14,642 nucleotides of DNA from Thermoplasmata archaeon (GTDB lineage: Archaea > Thermoplasmatota > Thermoplasmata > Thermoplasmatales > Thermoplasmataceae), in NCBI GenBank assembly GCA_021795055.1, contig JAJYPW010000009.1, positions 1 through 14,642 of the forward strand. Direction: 5' to 3'. The notes under the pieces were generated by a model. It was not told where the DNA came from and made no database searches. It saw only the letters and a program-made list of their open reading frames with translations. Position 1 is the first letter of the stretch. Each line of letters opens with the position of its first letter. The position numbers were made by a program, and so were the translations under genes. Positions 12,897 through 14,642 of the stretch are shown piece by piece.

Positions 12897-14642
12897 CTTT
12901 CTCGAAAGATAGCCTGCCTTTGACAGAATGGTCTGTACTCCTGCTCGGTCAACCTCGCCCTTTGCCTCCTTCACCCTGGCAATTTTGCCAGTAAACTGGA
13001 TGTTAAGCAATCCTGAGATGGTCTTTCCGTCGAAATAGTAATTTCCCCTTCCCCTCATGACATCCTTTGGAATAAGGTCCTTCAGGTAAAAGTACAGGAA
13101 TTCCTTGTTCACCAGGATGGTTTCTCTGGGATCGACCTTCCTTTTGAAAGACTCGGGGCTGTAGTAGAATACCCTGTTGCTGTCTGTCACTCCGACCCTG
13201 ATCCCGGTCTGCTTCTTCAATTCCGTTGTTATGGTCGGGATATCGCTGTAACCAGTGACCTCTGACACAAGATCTGGTGTAGTGAAGCCGAAGGTGCCCA
13301 CAAGGAAGCTGATGATCATGCGAAGAGCCTCCTCCCTCTTCACGGATTCGACCACGTAAATCAGCTTTCTCCCAGTGCCCCTGCATATGATGCAATTCCT
13401 GTAGAGCGAATCCACAAGTTCCCTTATTCTTGGCTGATCAAACGGGAGTTCAAACCGCAGGTCCTTTTCGTAAACGCCGTCGGATTCCATGATGACCCTG
13501 AGCACTTTCTCCTCGTCCGCATTTGGTTTATACCCCCTGATCGCCCTGTAAAGGGAGATGACTTCAGTAGTTGCGTATGATGAGACTCCAAAAGGGCCCA
13601 TGAACTGAAAGAGCAGGTTAGAGTCAACATAACTGTTGAAGTCCTCAACCCTGATGCCAAACCTGCTGGCATCCCCCCAGTTCCTGATACCCACCAGTTT
13701 CTGGCTTATCCTTGTGTACACATGATCCATTCTGTTGCCAAGTTCCGGGAGGAAGAGGGCTGTTGTGATCAGTATGCCTGAATCCCCAAGAAGATCTATG
13801 TCGCCGTACACTGCCGTGCCCATCTCCCTGGAAACATGCCATCCGTCTCTTTCCTCGGGGAGAACGTTGCCTCTCAGCACTATACCGGCTGCCGATAATG
13901 AGCTGGCGAATCCCAGAAGGACTTCAGAGAACTCCTCAAGGTTTTCGGACTGGACTTCAACAGAGTCAACCCATAAGATACCTCCAGAATATGAAAAATG
14001 GAGATCACCCGAAGGTTTTCCGCCTTTGATATACACCGCGTTTATGTTATCCGATGAATAAATCCTTGAGAAATATATTCCAAATGGATCACGTATAGGG
14101 AGGATTGCGTCTGTTTTCTTATCCTCGAAGCTACCGGATGCGGCAAGATATCTTTCCCCATCATTGTAGACTGACTTGCATAGGGACGTCATGGAGTCTG
14201 TGACCTCAAACCAGAAATATGAGGAGATTTCTCTCTGGGTAACCGGGCCATATTTTTCGACTATGTTCAGGAATGCCCTGTTCCGGTCCCCAGGTTCAAT
14301 ACTGCCAAACAGCTTGAAGTAGCGGCCCGATGGTGTCCTGTAGACTGATAGCCTATATTCAAGTTCGCGCAGAAACTGCCTTGCAAGGTTTCTGTCATAG
14401 CCAAGCGTCTTTTCTGCCTCAGTTTCGGTAATGCCGTCCTCCGGGATCTTGGAAAGAAAGGTGAAAACTGCCGGGTTGAATACATACCAGCGCAGGGCAT
14501 AGAGGTCTTCCAGAAACTCCCTTGATGCAAAGACCCACTGGTGCCTCACGAACCTGCCGTATATCACTGATCCGTCATCCGGTATTGATACTGTTCCCGG
14601 CTTTGATTCCTGGTGCAGTCTGATTGAGATGCTCAGTGCATC
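12891..14642 (-). CDS. C-terminal 583 residues of a large protein with winged-helix-like segments (5' end outside window)
   Basis: The reading frame stays open to the window edge without a stop, giving 583 residues. A GTG at 14567 could start a 558-residue form. It has no clear SD or TATA box, and the 25 codons upstream read as ordinary protein, so I treat the gene as 5'-truncated. The sequence contains several winged-helix-like stretches, for example FLNIVEKYGPVTQREISSYF, DEEKVLRVIMESDGVYEKDL and FTTPDLVSEVTGYSDIPTIT. The pattern GPVT-helix-turn-helix followed by ILPIRDPFGIYFSR loosely recalls the AlkZ/YcaQ-like C-terminal modules of Lhr-type helicases. No helicase motif is visible in this part, so that link is tentative. 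No transmembrane segment or signal peptide is seen. Confidence 0.7.
   Translation of the reverse strand, partial: DALSISIRLHQESKPGTVSIPDDGSVIYGRFVRHQWVFASREFLEDLYALRWYVFNPAVFTFLSKIPEDGITETEAEKTLGYDRNLARQFLRELEYRLSVYRTPSGRYFKLFGSIEPGDRNRAFLNIVEKYGPVTQREISSYFWFEVTDSMTSLCKSVYNDGERYLAASGSFEDKKTDAILPIRDPFGIYFSRIYSSDNINAVYIKGGKPSGDLHFSYSGGILWVDSVEVQSENLEEFSEVLLGFASSLSAAGIVLRGNVLPEERDGWHVSREMGTAVYGDIDLLGDSGILITTALFLPELGNRMDHVYTRISQKLVGIRNWGDASRFGIRVEDFNSYVDSNLLFQFMGPFGVSSYATTEVISLYRAIRGYKPNADEEKVLRVIMESDGVYEKDLRFELPFDQPRIRELVDSLYRNCIICRGTGRKLIYVVESVKREEALRMIISFLVGTFGFTTPDLVSEVTGYSDIPTITTELKKQTGIRVGVTDSNRVFYYSPESFKRKVDPRETILVNKEFLYFYLKDLIPKDVMRGRGNYYFDGKTISGLLNIQFTGKIARVKEAKGEVDRAGVQTILSKAGYLSRKT

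Noticed and set aside
14565..14567. GTG as the true start of the large minus-strand gene
   Set aside because: There is no clear SD or TATA box, and the upstream frame is open and protein-like to the window edge. It remains possible but less likely.
1..14642. CRISPR array, insertion sequence, integrase or phage genes
   Set aside because: No regularly spaced repeats, transposase motifs or terminal inverted repeats were seen anywhere in the window.

Overview
The window reads as chromosomal core sequence from a euryarchaeon of the Thermoplasmatales type (Thermoplasma/Ferroplasma/Cuniculiplasma relatives). The grounds are an archaeal L7Ae-S28e-L24e-Ndk-IF2 operon, an archaeal PheS, archaeal Trm1, MptD and THEP1, TATA-box promoters, a tRNA without encoded CCA, and a mix of leaderless and Shine-Dalgarno-led genes. 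The exact genus cannot be fixed from the sequence alone. No plasmid, phage, IS or CRISPR signature was seen.

Layout. (a) 45-2118, minus strand: a leaderless operon mptD (pterin aldolase) - THEP1-like NTPase - trm1 (tRNA G26 dimethyltransferase), then a tRNA-Leu(CAA) with its own TATA box. (b) 2292-3630, plus strand: gdhA, glutamate dehydrogenase, with a short structured leader. (c) 3643-5133, minus strand: pheS. Its start is better placed at 5133 than at the longer-ORF start 5166, because a TATA box lies between the two. (d) 5134-5471: a 338-base divergent intergenic region with both promoters and some weak inverted and direct repeats. (e) 5472-6077, plus strand: an unrecognised 201-residue protein. 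(f) 6112-9177, plus strand: rpl7ae - rps28e - rpl24e - ndk - infB, tightly spaced with SD motifs overlapping upstream stop codons. (g) 9174-9575, minus strand: a pyruvoyl-type AdoMet decarboxylase whose stop codon shares a palindromic CTAG with the infB stop. (h) 9748-10509, minus strand: a winged-helix regulator, divergent from (i) lipB (10569-11285, plus). Their predicted promoters interlock within 59 bases. (j) 11254-12804, minus strand: 1-pyrroline-5-carboxylate dehydrogenase, overlapping lipB tail to tail by 32 bases. (k) 12891-14642, minus strand: the C-terminal 583 residues of a large protein rich in winged-helix-like sequence, cut by the window edge.

Functionally this is translation (tRNA-Leu, Trm1, PheS, three ribosomal proteins, IF2), nucleotide balance (Ndk), glutamate/proline carbon flow (GDH and P5C dehydrogenase both connect to glutamate/2-oxoglutarate), and cofactor supply (MptD for pterins, LipB for lipoylation, AdoMet decarboxylase for polyamines).

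The most consistent unlisted signal is promoter geometry. For mptD, pheS, lipB and P5C dehydrogenase, the centre of the best TATA box lies about 24-27 bases before the start codon and no good SD is present, so these mRNAs should be leaderless. Genes inside operons carry clear SD motifs. I did not find a convincing new multi-gene system. The better leads are the degenerate P-loop of the THEP1-like protein, the interlocked lipB/regulator promoters, the substituted Asn in Ndk, and the two uncharacterised proteins.
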